In this document: one piece after another, positions 54,116 to 63,607 of the stretch
How the letters are laid out: the number at the start of each line of letters is the position of its first letter
Numbering within the stretch: position 1 is the first letter of the stretch
Source: Novosphingobium sp.
GTDB lineage: Bacteria; Pseudomonadota; Alphaproteobacteria; Sphingomonadales; Sphingomonadaceae
Direction: 5' to 3'
Assembly: GCA_016719755.1 (NCBI GenBank)
Contig: JADJYM010000011.1
Location: forward strand, 248,001 to 312,000
Length of the DNA: 64,000 nt
Notes under the pieces: generated by a model
The model's database searches: none
What the model saw: the letters and a program-made list of their open reading frames with translations, nothing else
Told to the model about the DNA's origin: nothing
Position numbers and translations under genes: made by a program

Positions 54116-54760
54116 CTATTGGCCCAGCGCCGCCGCGCAGAACGCCGCGATCCGGCCCGCGTCCTTGATGCCGCGCGCGCTTTCGACCCCCGACGAGACA
54201 TCGACGAAATCGGCGCCGGTGATCGCCATGGCCTCTGCCACGTTGTCCGGATCAAGCCCGCCAGCCAGGATCCACGGCAGCGGATGCCGCACCCCGGCCA
54301 GGAGGCGCCAGTCGATCCTGAGACCGGTTCCGCCCGGCAAAGCGTCGCCCTCGGGCGGCTTGGCATCGTAGAGCACCCGGTCCGCGGCCCCGGCATAGCC
54401 GTGCGCCGCTTCAAGATCGGCGCGGGTCCGCACGCCGATCGCTTTCCACGTCTCGCGCTGCAAAGTGCCCCGCACGGTCGCCGCGAAGGCGGCGGTTTCC
54501 TGCCCGTGCAACTGGATCACATCAAGCCCGACCGCGCGCTGCGCGGCTTCAAGCTCGGCAAGGTCAGGGTCGACGAACAGCCCCACGATCCGCGCTCGCC
54601 CCCGCGCCTCGTGGGCCAGGGCGGCGGCGGCCTCCAGAGCGACATGGCGCGGACTTTGGGGCACGAAAACCAGGCCGATGTGGTCCGCACCTGATGACAG
54701 CGCGGCGCCCAGCGCCGCGCTGTCCCTGATCCCGCAGATCTTGATTCCGGGCCTGCCCAT
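54116..54760 (-). CDS. trpF: Phosphoribosylanthranilate isomerase
   Basis: Amadori rearrangement in tryptophan synthesis. The 214-residue barrel opens KICGIRDSAALGAALSSGAD (catalytic Cys in KICG) and has LIQLHG-like DVIQLHGQE near residue 80, and LAGGLDPDNV near 163, followed by DVSSGVESARGIKD with the catalytic Asp region. Length is standard. It lies downstream of a SIMPL-domain gene, 26 bp away. Confidence 0.95.
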   Translation of the reverse strand: MGRPGIKICGIRDSAALGAALSSGADHIGLVFVPQSPRHVALEAAAALAHEARGRARIVGLFVDPDLAELEAAQRAVGLDVIQLHGQETAAFAATVRGTLQRETWKAIGVRTRADLEAAHGYAGAADRVLYDAKPPEGDALPGGTGLRIDWRLLAGVRHPLPWILAGGLDPDNVAEAMAITGADFVDVSSGVESARGIKDAGRIAAFCAAALGQ

Positions 54761-54786
54761 GGCCCGCGCGCTTAGCGCGCCCGCAT

Positions 54787-55539
54787 TCAGGGCGCCAGTT
54801 CGAACTGGACGCTGACGGTGACCGCCGATTCGACTTCGCCCACCGCGACGGGGGTTGGCGCGGCGGCGTCAGCCATGGCGGCCTTGGCGTACATGACCGG
54901 CATGGGCGGGCTGTAGCCGCCGCCCTCGCTGATCGAGAGTATCCGCACCACGCGAAGCCCCGATGCCTTCGCATAAAGTTCGGCCCGGGCGCGCACCGCC
55001 TTCATCGCCGCCACGCGGGCTTCATCCTGCGCGGCATCGGGATTGGCCATCTGGAAGTTCGGGCCGTTCACCTGATTGGCCCCGGCCGCAACCAGCGCAT
55101 CGAGCACCTTGCCAAAGCCCTTGAGATCGCGCTGGCGAACATTGACCGTGTTGTTCGCCTGATAGCCGATGATCCGGGCTTCCTGCGTCACCTGCCCGTT
55201 CGGTCCAACCACGGGCTGGCCATAAATCGGATTGAGGTTGATCGAGCTGGTCTGGATGTCCTTTTCGGCAATCCCCGATTTTTTCAGCGCCGCGACCACG
55301 CGGTTCATGTCCGCCGAATTGGCCGTCATCGCCTCGCCGGCGGTCTTGCCCTGGCTGGTCACGCCCGCGCTGAACGTGGCGAGATCCGGCACGCGCGTGG
55401 AGCGACCCTCGGCGCTCAGCACCAGCAGGGTGCTGGCGGGGGCAATGACCGGGCCGGATTGCGCATCGTGCGCCGAAACAGCGGCAGGCGCGATCATTGC
55501 GGAGAGGGCAAGGGCGGCGGGAAAGGCAAGCGACTTCAT
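54787..55539 (-). CDS. SIMPL domain periplasmic protein
   Basis: A 250-residue protein with a signal peptide (MKSLAFPAALALSAMIAP, cleavage after VSA). SIMPL (DUF541) features are VLSAEGRSTRVPDLATFSAGVTSQGKTA near residue 35 (read in two parts), GIAEKDIQTSSINLNPIY near 95, NTVNVRQRDL near 130, and the C-terminal ESAVTVSVQFEL. The family is beta/alpha, periplasmic and of unsettled function (linked to oxidative stress in some bacteria). It interrupts the pyrF-trpF order common in this clade. Confidence 0.85.
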   Translation of the reverse strand: MKSLAFPAALALSAMIAPAAVSAHDAQSGPVIAPASTLLVLSAEGRSTRVPDLATFSAGVTSQGKTAGEAMTANSADMNRVVAALKKSGIAEKDIQTSSINLNPIYGQPVVGPNGQVTQEARIIGYQANNTVNVRQRDLKGFGKVLDALVAAGANQVNGPNFQMANPDAAQDEARVAAMKAVRARAELYAKASGLRVVRILSISEGGGYSPPMPVMYAKAAMADAAAPTPVAVGEVESAVTVSVQFELAP

Positions 55540-55618
55540 GGTGTTACTCCTTTGTCCGGGAGCCTACCCGCAGCCGCATTGCACGCCGCTGAACGCGGGT
55601 GCGCGGCCGCTGCCCCCG

Positions 55619-56296
55619 TTACAGCGTCGCCTCGATCGCGCGCGCGGCGGCGGCGGGATCCTCGGCGCGGCTGATCGGGCGGCCGATCACCAGCACGCTG
55701 GCCCCGCCATCGCGCGCCTGGCGCGGGGTGACGGTGCGTTTCTGGTCCCCGTGCCGGCCCTCCGCCGGGCGCAGGCCGGGCACGATGAAGAAGCCGTCTT
55801 TCCACTGGCGATGCACGGCGGCAACTTCCTGTCCGGAGCAGACGATCCCGTCCAGTCCGGCGGAGTGGGCGAGATCGGCCAGCCGCATCGCCTGATCATG
55901 CGCGCTGCCGCCGACGCCGGTGGCGGCAAGATCGCCATCGTCGAGACTGGTCAGGACCGTTACCGCCACAACCTTGCAATGTTCGCCCGCCGCGGCCTTG
56001 GCATCTTCCATCATCGCCCGCCCGCCCGAGGCGTGGACGGTGACGATCGCCGGTTCCAGCACATGGATCGCCTGCATCGCACCCGCGACGGTGTTGGGAA
56101 TGTCATGCAGCTTGAGATCGAGGAACAGCGGCAGGCCGATCTTCGCGATCTCGTGCACTCCGTGGTGGCCGTGGGCGCAGAAGAATTCCAGCCCCAGTTT
56201 AAGGCCGCCAACATGGTCCTTGACCTTGCGGGCGAGGGCTTCAGCCGCATCCAGGCGCGGCAGGTCGAGGGCGAGATAGATCGGATTCGTGTTCAT
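55619..56296 (-). CDS. pyrF: Orotidine 5'-phosphate decarboxylase
   Basis: Last step of UMP synthesis. The 225-residue protein has the catalytic tetrad motif FLDLKLHDIPNTV near residue 58 (Lys, Asp, Lys set), GLKLGLEFF near 32, and PGLRPAEGRHGDQKR near 175 for phosphate binding. It overlaps the lapA stop by four bases (ATGA). Length is normal for group I enzymes. Confidence 0.95.
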   Translation of the reverse strand: MNTNPIYLALDLPRLDAAEALARKVKDHVGGLKLGLEFFCAHGHHGVHEIAKIGLPLFLDLKLHDIPNTVAGAMQAIHVLEPAIVTVHASGGRAMMEDAKAAAGEHCKVVAVTVLTSLDDGDLAATGVGGSAHDQAMRLADLAHSAGLDGIVCSGQEVAAVHRQWKDGFFIVPGLRPAEGRHGDQKRTVTPRQARDGGASVLVIGRPISRAEDPAAAARAIEATL

Positions 56297-56631
56297 TGCG
56301 GCGGCGATTGCGTGGCGGGAGCCTGCGCGTCAAGCGGAGTCGTGGCGGGAACGGGCGGAGCGGTGCCAAGCGACGAGCTGCGCAGCGTGTTTTCCAGCGT
56401 CGCAATCCGGCGACTGGTCCGCCAGCGACCGGCGCGGTTGACCAGCCACATCGGCAGAAACCCGAGCAGGAAGAACACCAGCGCGACGAAGCCGACCGGC
56501 CATTCGAAGCGCAGGAAACTGCCATCGGACAGCGGCCAGAAGTTGATTGCGACCGGCCTCCAGTTGATTGCGATGAAGGCGACGAGGATGATGGTCATGA
56601 TCACCCAGCCGATCGTGCGCAGCGCTTGCAT
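56293..56631 (-). CDS. LapA (DUF1049) domain membrane protein
   Basis: A 112-residue protein with two hydrophobic helices (about 5-22 and 46-65) separated by NWRPVAINFWPLSDG, the conserved LapA layout. The C-terminal part is polar, Pro/Ala-rich and cytoplasmic. In E. coli LapA works with LapB in control of LPS synthesis. It is coupled to pyrF by overlap, a standard order in alphaproteobacteria. Confidence 0.8.
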   Translation of the reverse strand: MQALRTIGWVIMTIILVAFIAINWRPVAINFWPLSDGSFLRFEWPVGFVALVFFLLGFLPMWLVNRAGRWRTSRRIATLENTLRSSSLGTAPPVPATTPLDAQAPATQSPPQ

Positions 56632-56764
56632 TGGTGGCAGCCTCCCTTGCTTTCAGCAGCTTCGTGCGATGCTAGGCCGGATCGCGGTCCTAGGGAAGCC
56701 CGTGCGAGACTGCCGCCATCCCGGGCTTGCCCGCGGGAATCGGGGGCCGCGCCGCACCAGTCTG

Positions 56765-56794
56765 CCAGCGGTCCCGGATCAGGTCCGGGACGAC
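56765..56794. repeat. REP-like element, copy 2
   Basis: CCAGCG followed by GTCCCGGATC / AGGTCCGGGAC. It matches 10715-10744 in all but two positions. It lies in the purB-lapA gap, 17 bp from the purB stop codon. Confidence 0.7.
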
Positions 56795-56810
56795 GTCTGA
56801 CAGCGCAAGC

Positions 56811-58124
56811 TTACTCTCCGAACACCCGGGCGAAGATCGTGTCGATCGCCTTGAAGTGATAGTCGAGGTTGAACTTTTCCTCGAGCTGGGCGGGGGAGAG
56901 CGCGGCGGTGACTTCGGCGTCGGCTTTCAGCAGTTCGAGCAGGTTGAGCTGCCCGTCCGATTCCCACACCTTCATCGCGTTGCGCTGGACCAGGCGGTAG
57001 GCGGCATCGCGCTCCAGCCCGGCCTGGGTCAGCGCCAGCAGCACCCGCTGCGAGTGGACCAGGCCGCCCATCTTGTCGAGGTTCTTGCGCATCCGTTCGG
57101 GATAGACGACCAGCTTGTCGACCACGCTGGTAAGCCGGGCGAGCGCGAAGTCGAGCGTGATCGTCGCATCCGGGCCGATGAAGCGTTCGACCGAGGAGTG
57201 CGAGATATCGCGCTCGTGCCACAGCGCCACGTTTTCCAGCGCCGGGGTGACGGCAGAGCGGACCATGCGGGCAAGGCCGGTGAGGTTTTCGGTCAGCACC
57301 GGGTTGCGCTTGTGCGGCATGGCCGAGGAGCCCTTTTGCCCGGGCGAGAAGTATTCCTCCGCCTCAAGCACCTCGGTGCGCTGCAAGTGGCGGATTTCCA
57401 CCGCAAGCCGCTCGATCGAGCTGGCGATCACGCCCAGCGTGGCGAAGAACATCGCATGGCGATCGCGCGGGATGACCTGGGTGGAGACCGGCTCGGGCGC
57501 GAGGCCCAGCTTTTCGGCGACATATTCCTCCACCGAAGGGTCGATGTTGGCGAAAGTGCCGACCGCGCCGGAAATCGCGCAGGTCGCCACTTCGGCGCGG
57601 GCCGCGATCAGGCGGGCCTTGCAGCGGGCGAATTCGGCGTAGGCTTCGGCCAGCTTCTTGCCGAAGGTGGTCGGTTCGGCGTGGATGCCGTGGCTGCGGC
57701 CGATGGTGGGGGTATACTTGTGCTCCAGCGCGCGGCGCCGAATCGCGGCGAGCAGATCGTCGAGATCGGCAAGCAGCAGGTCCGAGGCGCGGGCCAGCTG
57801 GACGGCCAGCGTGGTGTCCAGCACGTCGGAGCTGGTCATGCCCTGGTGCATGAATCGCGCTTCGGGGCCGACCTGCTGGGCCACCCAGTCCAGGAAAGCG
57901 ATCACGTCGTGCTTGGTCACCGCCTCGATCGCATCGATCGCGGCCACGTCGATGGCGGGGTTCGTCGCCCACCAATCCCACAGCGCCTTGGCACCGCTGG
58001 GCGGGACGACGCCAAGCTCACCCAGCTTTTCGGTCGCGTGGGCCTCGATCTCGAACCAGATGCGATAACGCGCCTCGGGCTCCCAGATCGCGACCATGGC
58101 GGGGCGGGCGTAGCGGGGGACCAT
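56811..58124 (-). CDS. purB: Adenylosuccinate lyase
   Basis: Catalyses two steps of purine synthesis: SAICAR to AICAR and adenylosuccinate to AMP. The 437-residue protein has the fumarase-superfamily signature GSSAMPHKRNPVLTENL near residue 275, HQGMTSSDVLDTTLA near 93, and GRSHGIHAEPTTFGKK near 145. Length fits the bacterial PurB group of about 435 residues. It stands as a single gene near the pyr/trp block. Confidence 0.96.
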   Translation of the reverse strand: MVPRYARPAMVAIWEPEARYRIWFEIEAHATEKLGELGVVPPSGAKALWDWWATNPAIDVAAIDAIEAVTKHDVIAFLDWVAQQVGPEARFMHQGMTSSDVLDTTLAVQLARASDLLLADLDDLLAAIRRRALEHKYTPTIGRSHGIHAEPTTFGKKLAEAYAEFARCKARLIAARAEVATCAISGAVGTFANIDPSVEEYVAEKLGLAPEPVSTQVIPRDRHAMFFATLGVIASSIERLAVEIRHLQRTEVLEAEEYFSPGQKGSSAMPHKRNPVLTENLTGLARMVRSAVTPALENVALWHERDISHSSVERFIGPDATITLDFALARLTSVVDKLVVYPERMRKNLDKMGGLVHSQRVLLALTQAGLERDAAYRLVQRNAMKVWESDGQLNLLELLKADAEVTAALSPAQLEEKFNLDYHFKAIDTIFARVFGE

Positions 58125-58189
58125 GTCAGACTCCTGTGCAGATGTCTGGTCCGCTAGGGGGAGGGGCGGGGGAAATCAACCCGGGGCTG

Positions 58190-58891
58190 TCAGCCGGTCC
58201 AGGTAAACCCGATCCGGCATTCGCCGCTGGGCCGTGCCTGCGCATCGAAGCTGCGCTCGATGATCACGCCGTTCCCCCCGGCATCGACCGCCACCACCGT
58301 GGAGCAGCGGGTGCCATAGGTTTCGTTGCGCACGAAGACGGCGGCATAGTGCGAATCCGGCTCGGACGGATCGCGCGTGTCATCGGCCAGCGGGGCGAAC
58401 AGGGCTTCCACCGGGCCGGGTTCGCGCAGCCAGCCGCCAAGTGCTGCTTCCACCGCCTGCTTCTTGAACCACGGTTCGTCGAGCGCGCCGTTCGACAGGC
58501 TGTGGATGCCGGGTGAAAGGGCACGGCGATCGAACGCGGGGTAGTTGGTGGTGAACGAAGCCCCGGAAGCGGAGCATTCGAACAGGTTGAACGGGTTCAT
58601 CGCGGCAGGATCGCCCGCCTCCGTGCCCAGCAGCGCGGCTGTGACAAGCTCTCCCCGGCTGGCCATGCCGGGGCGGGGATAGCCGGGCGCGCGGCGGTTG
58701 GTGACGAGTGCAAAGCGGCCGGGTGCCGCGCCCAGCCATGTGCCACCGGCCTCAAGGTCGCGTCCGGCGAGGATGCCGTTGTCCCAGCGTGCCAGCGGGG
58801 CGGAGGCGCGCGCGTGGTATTCGTCGCGGTTGGCGATCACGACCAGGGGCCAGTGCGGGTGCGCGTTCCAGGCGATGGCGGCGACGCACAT
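58190..58891 (-). CDS. NRDE family protein (TANGO2-like)
   Basis: A 233-residue protein whose N-terminus carries the name-giving NRDE motif: MCVAAIAWNAH, then VVIANRDEYHARASAPLARW near residue 18, and AGRDLEAGGTWLGA near 42. An N-terminal cysteine at residue 2 suggests an Ntn-hydrolase fold. The eukaryotic relative TANGO2 is linked to lipid and heme handling; the bacterial role is unknown. Its ATG overlaps the radC stop by one base (TGATG), so they are coupled. Confidence 0.85.
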   Translation of the reverse strand: MCVAAIAWNAHPHWPLVVIANRDEYHARASAPLARWDNGILAGRDLEAGGTWLGAAPGRFALVTNRRAPGYPRPGMASRGELVTAALLGTEAGDPAAMNPFNLFECSASGASFTTNYPAFDRRALSPGIHSLSNGALDEPWFKKQAVEAALGGWLREPGPVEALFAPLADDTRDPSEPDSHYAAVFVRNETYGTRCSTVVAVDAGGNGVIIERSFDAQARPSGECRIGFTWTG

Positions 58892-59625
58892 CAGATCAGC
58901 CCCTTGGCCTTCAGGCTGACGTGCCCCTCGCGCCCGATGATCACATGGTCGTGAACCACGATGCCCAGCAGCCTTCCGGCTTCGGCAATGCGGCCAGTGA
59001 TGGCGATGTCGGCACGGCTGGGCTCGGGCGATCCGGATGGGTGGTTGTGGACCAGGATCAGCGCGCTCGCGCCGATGTCGAGCGCCTTCCTGACCACTTC
59101 GCGCGGGTGGATCGCGGCCTCGTCGACCGAACCGTCGCCGACCAGATGATCAAGGATCAGGCGGTTGCGGATATCAAGGTAAAGCACCCGGACCCGTTCG
59201 TGATTGAGATGCGCCATGTCGATCGTCAGATAGTCGATCAGGGCCTGCCAGCTGCCCAGCACGGGCTGTTCCTGAACGGCGGTGCGGGCCAGGCGGCGGG
59301 CGGCAATGGCCACGATCTTGAGCGCCGCCGCGCTGGTCTCGCCCATGCCGGGGTGTTTGGCCAGCGCGGTCGGATCAGCATTGAGCACCCCGGCCAGGCT
59401 GCCGAAACGGCGCAGCAGCGCCTTGGCGAGCGGCTTCATGTCCTTGCGCGGGATGGCCAGCATCAGCAGGTATTCGATCAGTTCGTGATCGGCCAGCGCA
59501 TCGGCCCCGCCGCCCAGCAGCCGCGCGCGCAGGCGGGCGCGATGCCCGGCTCCGTCATGCGGGGTCTTGCCGCCGGAACCAATGCCGCCGGATAGTTCGC
59601 CGCTGGACAGGGGCAGTTCATCCAT
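58891..59625 (-). CDS. radC: RadC family protein (JAB/MPN domain)
   Basis: A 244-residue protein with an N-terminal HhH-like region (LLGGGADALADHELIEYLL) and a C-terminal JAMM domain. The metal motif is VHNHPSGSPEPSRAD near residue 195, with the upstream Glu near VRVLYLD. The family is widespread; its old link to DNA repair has been questioned, and peptidase-like activity on DNA-bound proteins has been suggested. GGAGG precedes the ATG. It is divergent from the YdbH gene by 45 bp. Confidence 0.9.
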   Translation of the reverse strand: MDELPLSSGELSGGIGSGGKTPHDGAGHRARLRARLLGGGADALADHELIEYLLMLAIPRKDMKPLAKALLRRFGSLAGVLNADPTALAKHPGMGETSAAALKIVAIAARRLARTAVQEQPVLGSWQALIDYLTIDMAHLNHERVRVLYLDIRNRLILDHLVGDGSVDEAAIHPREVVRKALDIGASALILVHNHPSGSPEPSRADIAITGRIAEAGRLLGIVVHDHVIIGREGHVSLKAKGLI

Positions 59626-59670
59626 TTGCCTCCATTGCCTTTCGTACGGCAAGCGCGCAAGTGTGAGACA

Positions 59671-62600
59671 ATGCTCGACAGCGAAAGCGAGGAACCCGGT
59701 CCGGGCCAGCAGGAACCCGAGGACGCCGAAAACCGGCCGCGGCGCGCGAAGCGCTGGCGGGTGCTGGGTGTGCTTGGCGGAATTTCGCTGCTCGCGCTTG
59801 GCACGGTGTGGGTCCAGCGCGAACAGATTGCCGACCGGATCATCACCGGCCAGCTGAAGACTCTCGATCTTCCCGCAACCTACAAGATCGAATCCGTCGG
59901 CCCGCGCCGCCAGGTGCTGACCAACATCGTGATCGGCGATCCCGCCCGCCCCGACATGACGATCGAGCGCGCCGAGGTCTTCACCGAGCCGACCTTTGGC
60001 CTGCCGGCGGTCGGCCGGGTCAAACTGGTCCGTCCCCGGATCTACGGCACCTACCGCAATGCCAAGGCCAGCTTTGGCGTGCTCGACAAGCTGCTGTTCG
60101 CGCAAAGCACCCGGCCGCCGGGGCTGCCGGACCTCGATCTGGAACTGGTCGATGGGCGCGCGCGCTTCGACAGCGATTATGGCGTGATCGGGATCAAGGC
60201 CGAAGGGCGGGGCAACCTGAAGGACGGCTTCCAGGGCATCGTCGCGGCCGTGGCGCCCGGCCTGTCTGCCGAAGGCTGCACGGGGCGGGGGCTATCGCTC
60301 TACGGCAAGGTCGATACGGCGCAGGGCAAGGCGCACTTTGCCGGTCCGCTGCGCGGTTCCTCGTTCGCCTGCCCGCAGCGCGGCCTGACGCTGGCCGGGG
60401 TGAACGCCGCGCTTGATGTAACGTCCAGCGCGGCGTTCGACGGCCTTTCCGGCAAGCTCGGCCTGACCAGCGGCGCGCTGGGCTGGCAGGGCGCGCGCGC
60501 TCAGGGCCTTGCCGGGACCAGCGACTTTACCCTGCGCCCGACCGGCCTGACCGCGCGTTACCGGATCGAGGGGCGCGGGATCGCCAGCGATGCGTTCGGT
60601 GCGGCGCGCCTGCTCGCCGATGGCATGGTCCGCAGCCGCGAAGGCTTTGCGCGGCTGGAAAGCGAAGGCACGCTGGAAGGCTCGGGCATCGCGCCCGGCA
60701 AGGGGCTGGACGCGGCGCTTGGCGGGCTGGTCAGGTCGGGCGAGGGGACGCTGCTGGCGCCGCTCGCCGGGCAGTTCAGGCAGGCCCTGGCGCGCGAGGT
60801 TCCGGGCAGCCGTCTGTCAGCGAGCTATACCCTGCGCCAGAACGGCGAACTTGCGACGCTGGTGATTCCCCGCGCCAGCCTGACGGGGCGCAGTGGGACC
60901 GGGCTGCTGACCCTGACGCGCACCGAAGTCATGCTTGGCGGCAAGACGGGGCCGCGCCTGTGGGGCAATGTCCTGACCGGCGGGCCCGGAATTCCCGTGA
61001 TCGAGGGGCAGATCGCGCGCCAGGCGGAAGGACGCGCGACGGCGCGGCTGCGCCTGGCCGAATACCGTGCGGGCGATTCCCGCCTGGCCATGCCCGAACT
61101 GGTGCTGGTTCAGGAAAAGGGCGGGGCGATCGGCTTTTCTGGCCGGGCGGAATTGAGCGGCCTGGTGCCGGGCGGGCGAATCGATTCGCTGCTGGTGCCG
61201 ATTGACGGAACCTGGTCGCAGCGTGCTGGCCTTGCCGCCTGGCGGCGCTGCACGCCGCTGCGGTTCAACAGTTTCGAGCTGGCGAGCCTGACGCTTGATC
61301 GCCGTGAACTGACCGTCTGTCCGGGGCGCGAAGGGGCAATCCTGCGCAGCGACGCGCGCGGTCTGCGGATCGCGGGCGGGATGGCCGGGTTCGCGCTGGC
61401 CGGGCGGCTCGGTTCGTCTCCCCTGAGGCTGACCTCCGGTCCGGCCGGATTCGCCTGGCCCGGAGCCCTGGCCATGCGCAATGTCGGCCTGTCGCTTGGC
61501 GATCCTGCCGCGCCGACGGTGTTGCAGATCGCTGACCTGAAGGGGCAGCTTGGCAGCGCGATGGAAGGAACCTTCGCCGGGACCGAATTCCACATTGCCG
61601 CCGTTCCGCTCGACGTGTTCGAGGCTGCGGGCAAGTGGCGCTTCGCGGGCGGGAACCTTGATGTTTCCGAGGCAAGGCTGCGGGTCGAGGACCGGCAGGT
61701 CGATGGCCGCTTCCGGCCCTTGATTGCGCGCGATGCCACGCTCAGCCTCCAGAACGGCAGAATTGCCGCTCTGGCCCTGCTGCGCGAGCCGAAGAGCGAG
61801 CGGCAGGTGGTCGAGGCGCGGATCGCCCACGATACCGGCACCGGCACGGGCCGCGCCGATCTGGAAGTGCCGGGCATCCTGTTCGACAACCAGTTGCAGC
61901 CCGATACGCTCTCCACCCTGGCACTGGGTGTGATCGCCAACGCGCGCGGCACGCTGACCGGCAAGGGCGAGATCGTCTGGAATGCTGGCGCGGTGACCAG
62001 CAATGGCCGGTTCAGCACCACGGGGCTTGATTTCGCGGCGGCGTTCGGTCCGGTCAAGGGCACCAGCGGGACCGTGGTCTTCACCGATCTGCTTGGCCTG
62101 GTCACCGCGCCCGACCAGCGGCTGAAGATCGCCTCGATCAACCCCGGGATCGAAGTGATGAACGGCGAGGCATCGTTCGCGCTGGAAGGCAACGGGGTCC
62201 TCGCCATCAATGGCGCCAGGTGGCCGTTTGTCGATGGAACGCTGGAACTTCTGCCGACGCGGATGGTGTTCGGCGCGGCGGAAGTGCGACGCTATACCTT
62301 GCGGCTGCAAGGGGCGGACGCGGCCAAGTTCGTCCAGCAGCTCGATCTGGGAAATCTCTCCGCCAACGGGGTGTTCGATGGCGATCTGCCGCTGGTGTTC
62401 GATGAGAACGGCGGGCGGATCGACGGCGGGATGCTTGTCTCGCGGCCGGGTGGGGGCAACCTCTCTTACGTGGGCGAGCTGACCTACAAGGATCTTTCGC
62501 CGATGGGCAACTTCGCGTTCCAGACGCTGCGCTCGATCGACTACCGCAAGATGACCATCGGCATGGACGGCCCGCTGGAAGGCGAACTGGTGACCCGCGT

Positions 62601-62886
62601 CAAGCTGACGGGAGTGACCCAGGGCGCCGGTGCCAAGCGCAATTTCATCACCCGCCGCTTCGCCAGGCTGCCGATCCAGTTCAACATCAACATCCGTGCG
62701 CCGTTCCAGAAACTGATCGGATCGTACAAGTCGATCTACGATCCCACCTTTATCCGCGATCCGCGCAGCCTTGGGCTGGTTGACGGGGCAGGGCGGCCGG
62801 TCAACCGGGAAAAGCCGCCGGCGCCGCCTTCAACGCCTCGGAAAACCGGCGATATTCAGCCTCCAGTCAGCAGGGACAGGCCATGA
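59671..62886 (+). CDS. ydbH: YdbH-like large envelope protein (AsmA/TamB-type lipid-bridge family)
   Basis: A 1071-residue protein with an N-terminal inner-membrane helix (VLGVLGGISLLALGTVWV, about residues 44-62) and a long, beta-rich periplasmic body. The C-terminal region (YVGELTYKDLSPMGNFAFQ, then LEGELVTRVKLTGVTQG) is the conserved YdbH domain. In E. coli YdbH with YnbE bridges inner and outer membranes for phospholipid transport, beside TamB and YhdP. The ATG at 59671 is chosen because an upstream ATG would lie inside the radC promoter region; no strong ribosome binding site is visible. Confidence 0.88.
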   Translation: MLDSESEEPGPGQQEPEDAENRPRRAKRWRVLGVLGGISLLALGTVWVQREQIADRIITGQLKTLDLPATYKIESVGPRRQVLTNIVIGDPARPDMTIERAEVFTEPTFGLPAVGRVKLVRPRIYGTYRNAKASFGVLDKLLFAQSTRPPGLPDLDLELVDGRARFDSDYGVIGIKAEGRGNLKDGFQGIVAAVAPGLSAEGCTGRGLSLYGKVDTAQGKAHFAGPLRGSSFACPQRGLTLAGVNAALDVTSSAAFDGLSGKLGLTSGALGWQGARAQGLAGTSDFTLRPTGLTARYRIEGRGIASDAFGAARLLADGMVRSREGFARLESEGTLEGSGIAPGKGLDAALGGLVRSGEGTLLAPLAGQFRQALAREVPGSRLSASYTLRQNGELATLVIPRASLTGRSGTGLLTLTRTEVMLGGKTGPRLWGNVLTGGPGIPVIEGQIARQAEGRATARLRLAEYRAGDSRLAMPELVLVQEKGGAIGFSGRAELSGLVPGGRIDSLLVPIDGTWSQRAGLAAWRRCTPLRFNSFELASLTLDRRELTVCPGREGAILRSDARGLRIAGGMAGFALAGRLGSSPLRLTSGPAGFAWPGALAMRNVGLSLGDPAAPTVLQIADLKGQLGSAMEGTFAGTEFHIAAVPLDVFEAAGKWRFAGGNLDVSEARLRVEDRQVDGRFRPLIARDATLSLQNGRIAALALLREPKSERQVVEARIAHDTGTGTGRADLEVPGILFDNQLQPDTLSTLALGVIANARGTLTGKGEIVWNAGAVTSNGRFSTTGLDFAAAFGPVKGTSGTVVFTDLLGLVTAPDQRLKIASINPGIEVMNGEASFALEGNGVLAINGARWPFVDGTLELLPTRMVFGAAEVRRYTLRLQGADAAKFVQQLDLGNLSANGVFDGDLPLVFDENGGRIDGGMLVSRPGGGNLSYVGELTYKDLSPMGNFAFQTLRSIDYRKMTIGMDGPLEGELVTRVKLTGVTQGAGAKRNFITRRFARLPIQFNINIRAPFQKLIGSYKSIYDPTFIRDPRSLGLVDGAGRPVNREKPPAPPSTPRKTGDIQPPVSRDRP

Positions 62887-63155
62887 ACAGCGATGAATTG
62901 ACCAACCGCGCCCGGACTGCGACAACCCTGCCCATGCAGGTCAGGCAATCCGGGAAACGATGGTCGGCCCGGCGCAGGGTAACCGCGCTGGGGATGTTGG
63001 TGGGCTGCGCGGTGGCGCTTGGCGGGTGCATTTCGATCAATGCGCCGGACAAGCCGATCGTCATCGAGCTTAACATCAACATCAAGCAGGAGGTCGTCTA
63101 TCGTCTCGCGGCGGATGCCGGGAACACGATTGAGGAAAACTCCGACATCTTTTGA
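62883..63155 (+). CDS. ynbE: YnbE family lipoprotein
   Basis: A 90-residue lipoprotein with lipobox ALGGC (Cys at residue 49) after a long N-terminal leader, so translation could begin further in. The mature part ISINAPDKPIVIELNINIKQ is the YnbE core: an outer-membrane lipoprotein that anchors the YdbH bridge. The start overlaps the ydbH stop by four bases (ATGA), which supports a complex. Confidence 0.85.
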   Translation: MNSDELTNRARTATTLPMQVRQSGKRWSARRRVTALGMLVGCAVALGGCISINAPDKPIVIELNINIKQEVVYRLAADAGNTIEENSDIF

Positions 63156-63166
63156 AGGACCTTGCC

Positions 63167-63586
63167 ATGTTGCTGCGTGAAGACCGCCTGAAGCACCGCC
63201 CGCTGGCCCTGGCCGCCGGGGCGCTGTCGCTGGCCCTGCTGTCGCTTTCCGCGCCGGCTTCGGCGCAGCAGCGCGATCCCGCCTATGCCGATGCCCGCGC
63301 CAAGGGCGAAGTGGGCGAGAAGGCGGACGGCTACCTCGGCTTCCCGGTGGCGCCCAATGCGGGGGTCAAGCGGATGGCCGATGACATCAACATCAAGCGC
63401 AAGAACATCTACGCGGAAAAGGCCCAGGCCAATGCCGCGACGGTGGAGGAATATGCCTTCACCGCCGGATGCCTTGCGATTCTGCGCACCGTTCCGGGCG
63501 AGAAGTATCAGGCTCCCGATGGTTCGTGGCGCACCCGCACGGCCGAACCGCCGCTGCGCAGCGAACTGTGCCCCAAGGTCAACTGA
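63167..63586 (+). CDS. ydbL: YdbL family (DUF1318) periplasmic protein
   Basis: A 139-residue protein from the ATG at 63167, with AAGGA 7 bases upstream; a TTG five codons earlier overlaps the ynbE stop. A signal peptide is cut near APASAQ. The DUF1318 core reads GEVGEKADGYLGF, ADDINIKRKNIYAEKA, and VEEYAFTAGCLAI. In E. coli YdbL regulates the YdbH-YnbE complex. Its order here, third gene, matches the family arrangement. Confidence 0.85.
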   Translation: MLLREDRLKHRPLALAAGALSLALLSLSAPASAQQRDPAYADARAKGEVGEKADGYLGFPVAPNAGVKRMADDINIKRKNIYAEKAQANAATVEEYAFTAGCLAILRTVPGEKYQAPDGSWRTRTAEPPLRSELCPKVN

Positions 63587-63607
63587 CCCGGCCACCGCCG
63601 CACTTTC

